From NCBI RefSeq assembly GCF_004014855.1, contig NZ_CP034930.1:2399716-2463715 (forward strand): a DNA stretch of 64,000 bases, in the 5' to 3' direction. This DNA is from Apibacter raozihei (GTDB taxonomy: Bacteria > Bacteroidota > Bacteroidia > Flavobacteriales > Weeksellaceae). The notes under the pieces are model-generated. The model searched no databases and had not been told where the DNA came from. It was given only the letters and a program-made list of their open reading frames with translations. This document shows positions 9,614 through 18,794 of this stretch, one piece after another. Position 1 is the stretch's first letter, and each line of letters opens with the position of its first letter. A program made the position numbers and the translations under genes.

Positions 9614-12232
9614 CTATAAATTTTTTAATTTAGTTTCTAAAATTTTAATTTTTTCTAAAGTATCGGATTGTTTTTTTCTTTCCATTTCAACTACTTTCTC
9701 AGGAGCACTTGTAACAAATTTTTCATTGTTAAGCTTGGCATTTACACTTTTTAAGAAACCTTGAAAATATTTAATTTCTTCTTTTAATTTTTCTTTTTCT
9801 GCTTCTAGATCCAGACTTTCGGCAAATGGAATCGAAAATTCGTCTTTTCCAACAAGAAAACTAAATACAGGAATTTCTAAAGTGTCATAAGTATGAATGG
9901 TAGAAATATTGGCCAATTTTTTTATTGAATTTGTATTTTGCAACTTATAACTTGTTTTTATATAAAGTTCAACTGAATCTTTAGGAGATATTCCTTTACC
10001 GGATCTGAAATTCCTGATAGAGGTTACTATTTCTTTTGTAGTCTCAAAATTTATTATGCAGGATATGTCAAAATCGGTGGCTACCGGATATTCTGATACT
10101 ATTAAACTTTCCTGAGTTTTTCTTTCATTAAGATTCTGCCATATTTCTTCTGTCAAGAAAGGCATATAAGGATGTAGTAATTTTAATAAATCCTCTAAAA
10201 TAGATACAGTTTGCTGATAAGTTTCTGCGTCAATTGATTCACCATAAGTTGGTTTTATTACTTCCAGATACCAGGAGCAGTAGTCATCCCATATAAGTTT
10301 ATATATAGACATTAATGCATCTGAGATTCTATACTTATCAAAATCCTGGTTTATTTGATGAATAATTTGTGCTATCTTATTTTTAATCCAGGATATAGCT
10401 TCTAAACTTTCTGCAGGAGATTTTTTTGTATGGTCTACATCCCATGATTTTACCAACCGGAATGAGTTCCATATTTTGTTAGCAAAATTTCTACCTTGTG
10501 TGCATAAATCTTCATCAAACATTAAATCATTACCTGCTGAAGAACTTAATAAAACTCCCACACGTACTCCATCTGCACCATAGGTTTCGATTAAATCAAG
10601 AGGATCCGGCGAATTTCCTAGCTGTTTGGACATTTTTCTTCGTTGCTTATCTCTTACTATTCCTGTAAAATAAACATTGGAAAAAGGGCGTTCATTGCGA
10701 AATGCATATCCAGCCATAACCATTCGGGCAACCCAGAAAAATATAATATCCGGACCTGTCACTAAATCTTGTGTAGGATAATAATAATTAATTTCTTTAT
10801 TTTCTGGTTCATTGATACCATTAAATACGGAAATAGGCCATAACCATGAGGAAAACCAGGTGTCTAAAACATCTTCCTCTTGCTTTAAATCTTCAAGTAC
10901 AAGAGAAGGGATCTTTTGTTGGGCCAAGGTTAGAGCTGCCTCAATAGTTTCTGCAACTACATATTCATTTTCTCCTTTTCCATAATAATAAGCAGGTATT
11001 CTGTGTCCCCACCAAAGTTGTCTGGAAATGTTCCAGTCATGAATATCTTCCAGCCAGTGTTTGTATGTATTTTTAAATTTATCAGGGTATAATTTTAGTT
11101 CATCATCCAGTACAGTTTTTAAGGCAGGCTCAGCAAAATCTTTCATTTTCATAAACCACTGTATCGAAATTTTAGGCTCTATAACAGCTCCCGTTCTCTC
11201 TGAAGTACCCACTTTATTGATGTGTTCTTCTTCTTTTTCCAACAAGTCAAGATCTTTTAATTCTTTAACTATTTCTTTACGTACTGTGAAACGATCTTTA
11301 CCCTTATAATTAAGCCCTAATTCATTTAAAGTGGCATCGTCATTAAATATATCTATGGTTTGAAGCTTATGTTTTTTTCCTAAGTTATAATCATTTACAT
11401 CATGAGCAGGGGTTATTTTTAAAACTCCTGTACCAAATTCAATATCAACATATTCATCTTCAATAACTGGAATTTCTCTTCCGCATATGGGTATAATGAC
11501 TTTTTTACCTTTAAGAAATGAATATCTCTCATCCTGAGGGTTTATACATATGGCAGAGTCTCCGAATATGGTCTCGGGGCGGGTAGTAGCAACTACAACA
11601 TACTTGTTTTCTCCTGCAATTTTATATCTAAGAAAAAATAGCTTTCCATTCTGTTCTTTGTGAATAACTTCTTCATCAGAAATGTTGGTTTTAGCTTCAG
11701 GATCCCAATTAATCATTTTATGTCCCTTATAGATGTACCCACGATTATATAAATCAACAAAACATTTGATTACAGAATCATACAAATCATCATCTAATGT
11801 GAATTTTGTTCTTTCCCAATCACAGGAACATCCTAGCTTTTTTAATTGTTCCAGAATAATACCTCCATGTTTGTTGGTCCATTCCCAAGCATGTTCAAGA
11901 AATTTTTCTCTTCCTATGTCAAATTTACTAATACCTTCTTCTTTTAGCTTATTTACCACTTTGGCCTCTGTAGCAATGGAAGCATGGTCTGTGCCAGGTA
12001 CCCAGCAGGCGTTATAACCTAACATCCGGGCTCTTCTGATGAGAACATCCTGAATTGTGTTGTTAAGCATATGCCCCATGTGAAGTACTCCTGTAACGTT
12101 AGGAGGAGGAATAACAATAGTATAGGGTTTTTTATCGTTGGGTTCCGAATGAAAAAAATTGTTTTCAATCCAGAATTTATACCAATGATTTTCTACTTCT
12201 TTAGGTGAATATTTTGCAGCTATTTCTGACAT
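9614..12232 (-). CDS. valS: Valine-tRNA ligase
   Basis: A class I aminoacyl-tRNA synthetase of 872 residues that charges tRNA-Val and edits misactivated threonine. The HIGH signature is HMGH at 51-54 after PPPNVTGVL; the KMSKS loop is KMSKQ at 533-537, with Gln in the last position. The CP1 editing domain (about 200-370, TTRPETIFGD) and the anticodon-binding domain are present. The carboxyl end is the ValS coiled coil (about 800-872, rich in Lys/Glu). Length is standard. A -7 element lies 28 bases upstream of the ATG. Confidence 0.98.
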   Translation of the reverse strand: MSEIAAKYSPKEVENHWYKFWIENNFFHSEPNDKKPYTIVIPPPNVTGVLHMGHMLNNTIQDVLIRRARMLGYNACWVPGTDHASIATEAKVVNKLKEEGISKFDIGREKFLEHAWEWTNKHGGIILEQLKKLGCSCDWERTKFTLDDDLYDSVIKCFVDLYNRGYIYKGHKMINWDPEAKTNISDEEVIHKEQNGKLFFLRYKIAGENKYVVVATTRPETIFGDSAICINPQDERYSFLKGKKVIIPICGREIPVIEDEYVDIEFGTGVLKITPAHDVNDYNLGKKHKLQTIDIFNDDATLNELGLNYKGKDRFTVRKEIVKELKDLDLLEKEEEHINKVGTSERTGAVIEPKISIQWFMKMKDFAEPALKTVLDDELKLYPDKFKNTYKHWLEDIHDWNISRQLWWGHRIPAYYYGKGENEYVVAETIEAALTLAQQKIPSLVLEDLKQEEDVLDTWFSSWLWPISVFNGINEPENKEINYYYPTQDLVTGPDIIFFWVARMVMAGYAFRNERPFSNVYFTGIVRDKQRRKMSKQLGNSPDPLDLIETYGADGVRVGVLLSSSAGNDLMFDEDLCTQGRNFANKIWNSFRLVKSWDVDHTKKSPAESLEAISWIKNKIAQIIHQINQDFDKYRISDALMSIYKLIWDDYCSWYLEVIKPTYGESIDAETYQQTVSILEDLLKLLHPYMPFLTEEIWQNLNERKTQESLIVSEYPVATDFDISCIINFETTKEIVTSIRNFRSGKGISPKDSVELYIKTSYKLQNTNSIKKLANISTIHTYDTLEIPVFSFLVGKDEFSIPFAESLDLEAEKEKLKEEIKYFQGFLKSVNAKLNNEKFVTSAPEKVVEMERKKQSDTLEKIKILETKLKNL

Positions 12233-12259
12233 GGATTTATTTTATTTTTGAGAATAATG

Positions 12260-12267
12260 CAAAGATA
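12260..12267 (-). promoter_or_regulatory. valS promoter, -7 element
   Basis: Read on the minus strand, TATCTTTG matches TAnnTTTG exactly, 28 bases before the valS start. Confidence 0.45.
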
Positions 12268-12417
12268 ATATTTTAGGTTGTTTTTGGAAGCATTTAAATT
12301 CCAAATACAACTAATTAGAAAGTATATATTATCTTTTCTTTTATAATAAGAAAGATTGAGTATTTATTAACTTAATTTTAAATTATTAAATTCCTAAAAA
12401 GACTTAAAACTTGATAT

Positions 12418-13674
12418 TTATTCTGAACGCAAAGCTTCAATAGGTTTTACCTGTACAGCTTTTTGAGCAGGTATTAACCCGATAATTAGTCCTAAGGTAA
12501 CCATCAGGCAAAGTGCTGCAAAAACATTCCATAAATTTACGGTTGGATTGTAAAAAGGAAACGCTTTTGGATCATCTACTAATGTTGTAACCAGCATTAA
12601 GCACAATACTCCTCCTATAAAGCCGATTACACCTGAGAAAACAGTTAAAAATACACTTTCAATAAGTATTTGTTCTTTAATTTCTCTGGGTTTAGCACCC
12701 AAGGCCCTACGGATACCTATTTCAAGAGTTCGTTCTTTTACGGTTATAAGTAATATGTTGGAAATAGCAATAACACCGGCTAAAATAGTTAGCCCGCCTA
12801 CTATCCAGGTAAGTATTTGCATTCCGGAAAGAAAACCGGTAAGCTTACCATATTCTTCAGCAAAATTAAAGCCTCCGAAAGCTAATTCATCGGTTGGAGA
12901 TACATTATTTCTTTCTTTTAAAATACTTTTTACTTTTTTTTCAACATCTTTTACATTATACTGAGGTTTGATGGAAATAATCATCCAACCTATTTTATCT
13001 CCCTGATTGTATAAACTTTGAAAAGTGTCAAAAGATATATATATAGTTGATTCGTTAGACATTGTAGCCGCTGAAATTTTATATACTCCGATAACCTGAA
13101 AGTAAATCCCGCTAATTTTAATATTTTTACCTATAGGATCTTCATTATTTTTAAATAATTGCTCTGCAACCTCTTTTCCTATAACAGCAACTTTTCTTTT
13201 CTGATTAATATCATCCTGATTAATGAATCTTCCTTTAATTAAATCTTTTTTTTCAACTTTAGAAACGATGGGATAGTCTCCATAAACAGTATAATCTTTA
13301 GTAATATTACCTCTGGAAACACTGCTGGGTTCTGTACCAAACATTCCACTTACATTTCTGGGGGCTATGAAATCAATTTCCGGTATTTCTTGTTTTAAAG
13401 CTTGAACATCTTTTAAGCGGATACTCATTTCCCGGCCTTTAGGATATCCTTTATAGGCTTCCCCAGTATTCGCCGCCCATATGAACATACTATTAGTAGC
13501 AAATCCTTCAAATATACGGTTGAAACCGTTTTCAACTCCTTTTGCAGCACCCAGTAAAAAAACGTAAAGAAACATACCCCAGGCAACTCCAATCATGGTA
13601 AGAATAGTTCGCAATTTATTTTTACTTAGAGAATAATATATCTCGCTCCAGGTTTCTTTCTCAAAAATTAACAT
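12418..13674 (-). CDS. MacB-type ABC transporter permease (FtsX/MacB fold), second copy
   Basis: A 418-residue permease with one amino-terminal transmembrane helix (about 20-45, after the SKNKLRTILTMIGVAWGMF start typical of this family), a large periplasmic MacB-PCD domain (about 50-285) and three carboxyl-terminal helices forming the FtsX domain. The cytosolic loop ERTLEIGIRRALGA is the coupling segment to the ATPase. The protein ends in KPIEALRSE, identical to its neighbour. These type VII ABC proteins do mechanotransmission or export of peptides, antibiotics or lipoproteins rather than simple transport. It is the last gene of the ATPase-permease-permease operon. Confidence 0.93.
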   Translation of the reverse strand: MLIFEKETWSEIYYSLSKNKLRTILTMIGVAWGMFLYVFLLGAAKGVENGFNRIFEGFATNSMFIWAANTGEAYKGYPKGREMSIRLKDVQALKQEIPEIDFIAPRNVSGMFGTEPSSVSRGNITKDYTVYGDYPIVSKVEKKDLIKGRFINQDDINQKRKVAVIGKEVAEQLFKNNEDPIGKNIKISGIYFQVIGVYKISAATMSNESTIYISFDTFQSLYNQGDKIGWMIISIKPQYNVKDVEKKVKSILKERNNVSPTDELAFGGFNFAEEYGKLTGFLSGMQILTWIVGGLTILAGVIAISNILLITVKERTLEIGIRRALGAKPREIKEQILIESVFLTVFSGVIGFIGGVLCLMLVTTLVDDPKAFPFYNPTVNLWNVFAALCLMVTLGLIIGLIPAQKAVQVKPIEALRSE

Positions 13675-13704
13675 TTTAATACATTTAAATAAGGTTAAAG
13701 CATA

Positions 13705-14937
13705 TTATTCAGATCTTAATGCTTCTATAGGTTTAATTTTGGCTGCTTTCTTAGCGGGAATAAATCCTGCAATTGCACCAAAAAAAATAAGACAAATCGT
13801 AGCGGTAATAATAGTGCTCCAGTTTACAGAAGGATTTAATATAAAATATCTATCAAATTTATTCCCGATTAAGTTCAGTGTTAGTACACCCAGACCTACT
13901 CCGGCAAAACCAGAGATTATAGTTATAAATATAGATTCTTGTAATATTAATCCTACAATGCTGGATGGACGCGCACCTAAAGCTTTTCTTATACCTATTT
14001 CTTTAGTTCTTTCCTTAACAATAAACACCATAATATTACTTATACCTATGATACCAGCTATAATAGTTCCAAACCCAATGAAAAGTACCAGAACGGTAAT
14101 TACGGTCAATATTGCAAAAGTGTTGCCCATTGCCTCAGCCGTGTTTCGTAAATATAAGCCGGATTTGTCAGTAGGTGAGATTTTTAATTTGGCTCTTAAG
14201 TCCCTGTCAATGTTTTTTCCTAATTCTATAGCCCTTTTTGGATCCATAGTAGGAGTATAAGAAATATCGATTTGTTTGATTGTATCAGAATTTTTATCAT
14301 TTAACTGCATGGTGGTAAGGGGAGTATAAATAATCCTTTCTTCAGCATCACCTCCTTCATCAGTATAAGTTCCTATGACTCGATAATTTATTCCGGCAAT
14401 AGATATATATTTTCCTAAAGCATTTTCTCTCTTAAACAAATCTCTTTCAACCAATCGACCGATAACTGCAAATTTATTTCTGCTGTCCATATCATTTTTC
14501 GTTATAAACCTGCCGGCAGTTAGGGTAACTTTTTCAATATATTGTTTGTCCGGGTATGTTCCCTGAACAGTATAGTAACCGGTTTCTTTACCAAAAACTA
14601 TAGGAGTGTTTGGTTTTGAAAATTGTGAAGTTTTATATTCTAAATTTTTTCCGTGTTCTTTATCAATTAAATCTAAATCTTCGTTTTTAAGTGTAATGGT
14701 TCGATTTTCCTGTAAACCCAGAAAGGCTTCAGAAGCTTTACCCGGCTTAAAAGTGATTACATTGCTGGCCCTATTAATAAACTGCTCCATAAACCCATTT
14801 TGAAGACCGTTTCCCATGCCAAACAATATTATGAAAATAAATAAACCTAAGGTAATAGTAAAACCGGAAAGGAAAGTTCTGAGTTTATTTTGACTAATTG
14901 AATAAAATATTTCCTGCCAACGCTCTAAATCAAACAT
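13705..14937 (-). CDS. MacB-type ABC transporter permease (FtsX/MacB fold), first copy
   Basis: A 410-residue paralog of the neighbouring permease, with the same order: amino-terminal helix after SQNKLRTFLSGFTI, periplasmic domain, and three terminal helices with the coupling loop KERTKEIGIRKALGA. The pair presumably forms a heterodimer served by one ATPase. It starts 9 bases after the ATPase stop and ends 30 bases before the second permease, so the three are one transcription unit. No HlyD-type adaptor or TolC gene is in the window, so a full tripartite pump cannot be confirmed. Confidence 0.93.
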   Translation of the reverse strand: MFDLERWQEIFYSISQNKLRTFLSGFTITLGLFIFIILFGMGNGLQNGFMEQFINRASNVITFKPGKASEAFLGLQENRTITLKNEDLDLIDKEHGKNLEYKTSQFSKPNTPIVFGKETGYYTVQGTYPDKQYIEKVTLTAGRFITKNDMDSRNKFAVIGRLVERDLFKRENALGKYISIAGINYRVIGTYTDEGGDAEERIIYTPLTTMQLNDKNSDTIKQIDISYTPTMDPKRAIELGKNIDRDLRAKLKISPTDKSGLYLRNTAEAMGNTFAILTVITVLVLFIGFGTIIAGIIGISNIMVFIVKERTKEIGIRKALGARPSSIVGLILQESIFITIISGFAGVGLGVLTLNLIGNKFDRYFILNPSVNWSTIITATICLIFFGAIAGFIPAKKAAKIKPIEALRSE

Positions 14938-14946
14938 AATTCTTGT

Positions 14947-15642
14947 TTATTTTAAAACTTCTTGTTCAATGATTTCATCACTTTCAATAACTCCGTCTTT
15001 TAGGAAAACAATTCTTTTACATTGCTTTGCCACTTCAGGCTCATGTGTTACTATCAGGATAGTTTTGCCTTCATTATTAATTTGCTGAAAAAACTTCATT
15101 ACATCGTAAGTAGTCTGGCTATCCAGAGCTCCGGTAGGTTCGTCAGCAAGAATTACTTTAGGGTGAGTAACAAGAGCCCTAGCTATAGCAACCCGTTGTT
15201 TTTGCCCACCTGAAAGCTCATTAGGCATATGATCTGCACGATCATTTAATCCTACCTGAGTAAGGTATTCCATTGCTATTTTATTTCTTTTAGATTTTTT
15301 AATTTTTTGGTAATATAAAGGTAAAGCAACGTTTTCAAGTGCATTTTTAAATCCTATCAGATTAAAAGACTGGAATACAAAGCCTAAAAACTTATTTCGA
15401 TAATCGGCGGCTTTATTTTCACTGATAGTATTACCTATATTTACTCCGTCTAAAATATAGTCTCCGGAATCTGCATAATCAAGAATTCCTAATATATTAA
15501 GTAATGTTGATTTACCAGAACCTGAAGATCCCATTATTGCGACCATTTCACCTTCTGCTATTTCCAAATTTATTCCTTTGAGTACATGTAGTTTATTGTG
15601 GCCAATGTCGTAATATTTTTGGATATTTTTTAATGAAATCAT
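14947..15642 (-). CDS. ABC transporter ATP-binding protein, MacB/LolD family
   Basis: The ATPase subunit of the MacB-type system, 231 residues. Walker A is GSSGSGKST (38-46), the signature LSGGQ is at 143-147 (followed by KQRVAIARAL), and Walker B ILADE ends with the catalytic Glu168; the switch histidine is in VTHE. Subfamily traits are the GILD segment after Walker A and the GFVFQSFNLI Q-loop. It is the first gene of the operon and is divergent from the truncated hemoglobin gene across 94 bases. Confidence 0.95.
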   Translation of the reverse strand: MISLKNIQKYYDIGHNKLHVLKGINLEIAEGEMVAIMGSSGSGKSTLLNILGILDYADSGDYILDGVNIGNTISENKAADYRNKFLGFVFQSFNLIGFKNALENVALPLYYQKIKKSKRNKIAMEYLTQVGLNDRADHMPNELSGGQKQRVAIARALVTHPKVILADEPTGALDSQTTYDVMKFFQQINNEGKTILIVTHEPEVAKQCKRIVFLKDGVIESDEIIEQEVLK

Positions 15643-15736
15643 GATCTTCTGTTAACTTGCTAATTGTATAAGTATTGATTAATTTATAATTGTTACATTT
15701 AAAAGATCTAAATTAGTCATTTTATAGTAAGGATTT

Positions 15737-16126
15737 ATGAAAAATGATATTGAGGGAATAAATGATATCAAACAAATGGTTGATACTTTTTACAGTAAAA
15801 TAAGAAAAGATGATTTGTTAAAAGATATTTTTGAAAATATAATCCAAGATAACTGGACATCTCATCTGGAGAAGATGTACCGATTTTGGCAGACAGTAAT
15901 TTTGAAAGAACATACGTATTATGGTAGTCCGTTTGCTCCTCATAGTACTATGCCTGTAACAAAAATACATTTTGATCGCTGGATAGATATTTTTATAAAA
16001 AATATTGATGAACAATTTTCTGGTATTAATGCCGATGAGACTAAAAAGAGAGCTGTAAGTATGGCTAATTTATTTAATTCAAAATTGGAATATTACAGGC
16101 AGAACAATAACAAACCTATAATGTAG
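15737..16126 (+). CDS. Group III truncated hemoglobin
   Basis: A 129-residue 2-on-2 globin. Tyr19 (VDTFYSKI) is the B10 position, and His78 in KIHFDRWI is the proximal F8 haem ligand. The tryptophan/phenylalanine-rich MYRFWQTV segment and the missing glycine motifs mark group III (trHbP). These globins bind haem and O2 or NO, and are thought to protect against nitrosative stress or assist micro-aerobic growth. Monocistronic, with its own terminator. Confidence 0.92.
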   Translation: MKNDIEGINDIKQMVDTFYSKIRKDDLLKDIFENIIQDNWTSHLEKMYRFWQTVILKEHTYYGSPFAPHSTMPVTKIHFDRWIDIFIKNIDEQFSGINADETKKRAVSMANLFNSKLEYYRQNNNKPIM

Positions 16127-16167
16127 AAAAAATTCTCGTGATAATTTTTGATAAGAGAATATAAGAA

Positions 16168-16200
16168 AAAAAATCGGAAAAAATTCCGATTTTAATTTTT
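16168..16200. terminator. Bidirectional terminator between truncated hemoglobin gene and fabD
   Basis: A perfect 10-bp stem, AAAATCGGAA (16170-16179) with TTCCGATTTT (16184-16193), flanked by A-runs and T-runs on both sides. The genes on either side converge on it. Confidence 0.8.
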
Positions 16201-16218
16201 ATGTATACGAAGTAATAT

Positions 16219-17109
16219 TTAATTTGAAGAAAGTGAAGATACTTCTACAGACTCATCAATTTTTTTAATTAGTCCTTGTAATACTTTTCCAGGACCTGTT
16301 TCAATAAAAACAGAACAATCATCATCAATCATATTTTTAACTGTCTGAGTCCAATTTACAGGAGAAGTCAATTGTTTAATCAAATTTAGTCTTATTTCAT
16401 CAATATTTTTTACAGCAGAGCTGGTTGCATTTTGATAAATAGGAACGCTGGGATGATTAAATTTTGTATTGTTTATAGCAGAAGCTAAGCGATCTTGTGC
16501 ACTTTGCATAAGGGGAGAATGGAAGGCTCCACTTACAGGTAAAAGAAGAGCTCTTCTTGCTCCTTTTTCAGTAAGTATTTCACAAGCTTCTTTTACAGCC
16601 TCAGTATGTCCGGAAATAACCAGTTGTCCTGGACAGTTATAATTTGCTGGAACTACCAGATGATTTTCGGAAGAAATTTCTTTACATACAATTTCTACAA
16701 TTTCATCAGATAAGCCTATTATAGCAGCCATAGAAGATGGATTTTCTTCACAGGCTTCCTGCATTGCCAACGCTCTTTCATATACCAATTTTAACCCATT
16801 GTCAAAAGAAAGTACACCATTACCTACCAAGGCAGAAAACTCTCCAAGAGAGTGTCCGGCTACCATTTCTGTCCGGGCATTTTCAATTACTTTAGCCGCT
16901 GCTATTGAATGAATGAATATGGCTGGCTGAGTAACTTTTGTTTGCATTAATTGCTCTTTAGTTCCATTAAACATAATATCCAGAATATTAAATCCTAAGA
17001 TATCATTAGCAGAGTTCATCATTTCTTTAATGTCAGACCTGCTGTCATATAAATCTTTCCCCATTCCGGGAAATTGAGATCCCTGTCCGGGAAATATTAA
17101 TGAATTCAT
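16219..17109 (-). CDS. fabD: Malonyl-CoA:ACP transacylase
   Basis: FabD moves malonyl groups from CoA to acyl carrier protein to start fatty-acid elongation. The 296-residue protein has the amino-terminal FPGQGSQ loop, the nucleophile Ser87 in GHSLGE, and the catalytic His197 in GAFHSP. Length is normal for the family. The LysM protein gene ends 30 bases upstream on the same strand, so the two may be co-transcribed. Confidence 0.97.
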   Translation of the reverse strand: MNSLIFPGQGSQFPGMGKDLYDSRSDIKEMMNSANDILGFNILDIMFNGTKEQLMQTKVTQPAIFIHSIAAAKVIENARTEMVAGHSLGEFSALVGNGVLSFDNGLKLVYERALAMQEACEENPSSMAAIIGLSDEIVEIVCKEISSENHLVVPANYNCPGQLVISGHTEAVKEACEILTEKGARRALLLPVSGAFHSPLMQSAQDRLASAINNTKFNHPSVPIYQNATSSAVKNIDEIRLNLIKQLTSPVNWTQTVKNMIDDDCSVFIETGPGKVLQGLIKKIDESVEVSSLSSN

Positions 17110-17139
17110 TTAGTATTCGTATGTTTTATAATTTAGTTG

Positions 17140-18753
17140 TTATTTTAAAAGTTGTATAATTCTGGCACCCTGATTGGCCCAAGCTCCATTCTTTTTAACC
17201 CTTATAAAGGAATATTTGTTGCTAAGTTGTTTTCCTTCTGTTTTCATGGCAGAATTTGACAAACTTCCCTTAGAATCCATGCGGCTTATAATATCATAAG
17301 TCACATCAAAACCAGCAACAGCATATTTTCCTGGAATAGTACAGAATTTTTTCTTATAGATGTTAATTGTTTTTTGTTCATTAAAACCGTATTCGTTTAC
17401 ATAATTAGTATCAGAATATATAAGCCCTAAATCTAATAATTTATCCATATATTTTTTATCATCAAATAATGAAGAATAAAAAAGAGAAATTGGTTGAACC
17501 TGATCTCTGTCAAATTCAATCAAATGATCCAAATAGTTTTGAGTTAAGCTATTTTGATCGGAAACTAAGATTGTGTAAAACTTATTGTATTCATCTGTAA
17601 CTAAATTTTGAACAGGTTTTATATCATCAACATTTTTAGTAAGAATAATCTCGGCTTTACTTTTTTTATTTAGAATATAGGATTTAAAAAATGCTGCTGT
17701 TTGATTATGATCATCATCATAAACGATATAGACTTTTTCGTTATCGTATTTTTTAAGCATTTCATTAACCAATTTTTCTGCAAGTATTTGTTCTTTTGTA
17801 TCATACAGAATTAAATTATCGTAAGTATCTAAATCGTCACTGGAAGTAAAAGGAGAAACAATCGGTATTTTGTTCAAAACGTCTGCTGCCTGTTTTAAGC
17901 TAGATTTAAACAGTGGACCAATAATCAGGTGAGTATTGGAAAAGTCATAAGTAGAAAGACTATTTTGAAATTTGGTATCATTTCCACTATCAAGTATTTC
18001 AAGATTAATTTTTTTCCCTTTATGAGTTAGAGAGTCTAAAGCTAGCCTTACTCCAGAATAAAATTGGGTTGAGATTTCCTTTTCTTTTAAAAAACCTGTG
18101 GTATCCGGGTAAAAAGGTAAAAATAGCACAATGTTCAAAGCATCTTTTGTTATACCAGGTTTATTTTCATCAACCGTAGTATCAGGGACTGTGCTGCTGA
18201 TAATTTCAGTTTCTGTAGTTTCCTGAATATCTTGTTTATTTTTTGTTTTGTTTTTTTCTTTATCTTTTTTAGTAGTAGATTTATCAGAGTCGGAATTACT
18301 ACTAGCTATAGCCGGAACTTTTAAAATCTCACCAATTTTAGGACCTTTTTCATCCATATTCGGATTGAGCTTTCTCAGATTTTCAACCGTTGTACCGTAT
18401 TTTTTACTTAATCTATATAAAGTTTCTTTAGGTTCAACTGTTATAAAAATATAATCAGAAGAATTCTCTTCAGTTTTGATGGCATTATTAGAAGTAATAA
18501 CTTCTTTAACAGGTTTTGAAGGTTTGGTCGTTTCAATTATAGTGTTTTTATCCGGGATGATCAAAGTTTCTCCTATTTGAGGAACTCTGGTATTCAGCTG
18601 TGGGTTAGCTTTTCTAAGATCATCGATCGTTACATTATATTTTTTACTAAGACCATATAATGTTTCTTTAGGTTCAACTACATGTTTTTTTTGCTGAGCA
18701 ATAAAAAATGAGCTAATAAAAAATGTTAACAATATTATAAAATACTTTTTCAT
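17140..18753 (-). CDS. Exported protein with two LysM domains and a periplasmic binding-protein fold
   Basis: A 537-residue protein with a signal peptide (MKKYFIILLTFFISSFFIAQ). LysM 1 spans about 24-67 and LysM 2 about 101-147, both with the ETLYxLSKKYxxTxxxLRKxNP pattern that binds peptidoglycan glycans. A lysine/threonine-rich linker (about 150-185) leads to a domain resembling leucine/amino-acid ABC substrate-binding proteins (ALNIVLFLPFYPDT onward). No amino-acid ABC permease is adjacent. The combination suggests a wall-tethered sensor, or a LysM-anchored paralog of LpoA-like regulators of peptidoglycan synthesis, but that is inference. Confidence 0.85.
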   Translation of the reverse strand: MKKYFIILLTFFISSFFIAQQKKHVVEPKETLYGLSKKYNVTIDDLRKANPQLNTRVPQIGETLIIPDKNTIIETTKPSKPVKEVITSNNAIKTEENSSDYIFITVEPKETLYRLSKKYGTTVENLRKLNPNMDEKGPKIGEILKVPAIASSNSDSDKSTTKKDKEKNKTKNKQDIQETTETEIISSTVPDTTVDENKPGITKDALNIVLFLPFYPDTTGFLKEKEISTQFYSGVRLALDSLTHKGKKINLEILDSGNDTKFQNSLSTYDFSNTHLIIGPLFKSSLKQAADVLNKIPIVSPFTSSDDLDTYDNLILYDTKEQILAEKLVNEMLKKYDNEKVYIVYDDDHNQTAAFFKSYILNKKSKAEIILTKNVDDIKPVQNLVTDEYNKFYTILVSDQNSLTQNYLDHLIEFDRDQVQPISLFYSSLFDDKKYMDKLLDLGLIYSDTNYVNEYGFNEQKTINIYKKKFCTIPGKYAVAGFDVTYDIISRMDSKGSLSNSAMKTEGKQLSNKYSFIRVKKNGAWANQGARIIQLLK

Positions 18754-18773
18754 TTTATTAGAATACTTTGATG

Positions 18774-18781
18774 CAAATGTA
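18774..18781 (-). promoter_or_regulatory. Promoter -7 element for the LysM gene
   Basis: The minus strand reads TACATTTG, an exact TAnnTTTG match, 21 bases before the ATG. Confidence 0.45.
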
Positions 18782-18794
18782 ATTAAATATTTAA

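Noticed and set aside
13739-14260. 173-codon frame antisense to a MacB-type permease
   Set aside because: It is the complement of a highly conserved permease; its hydrophobic composition is a mirror effect.
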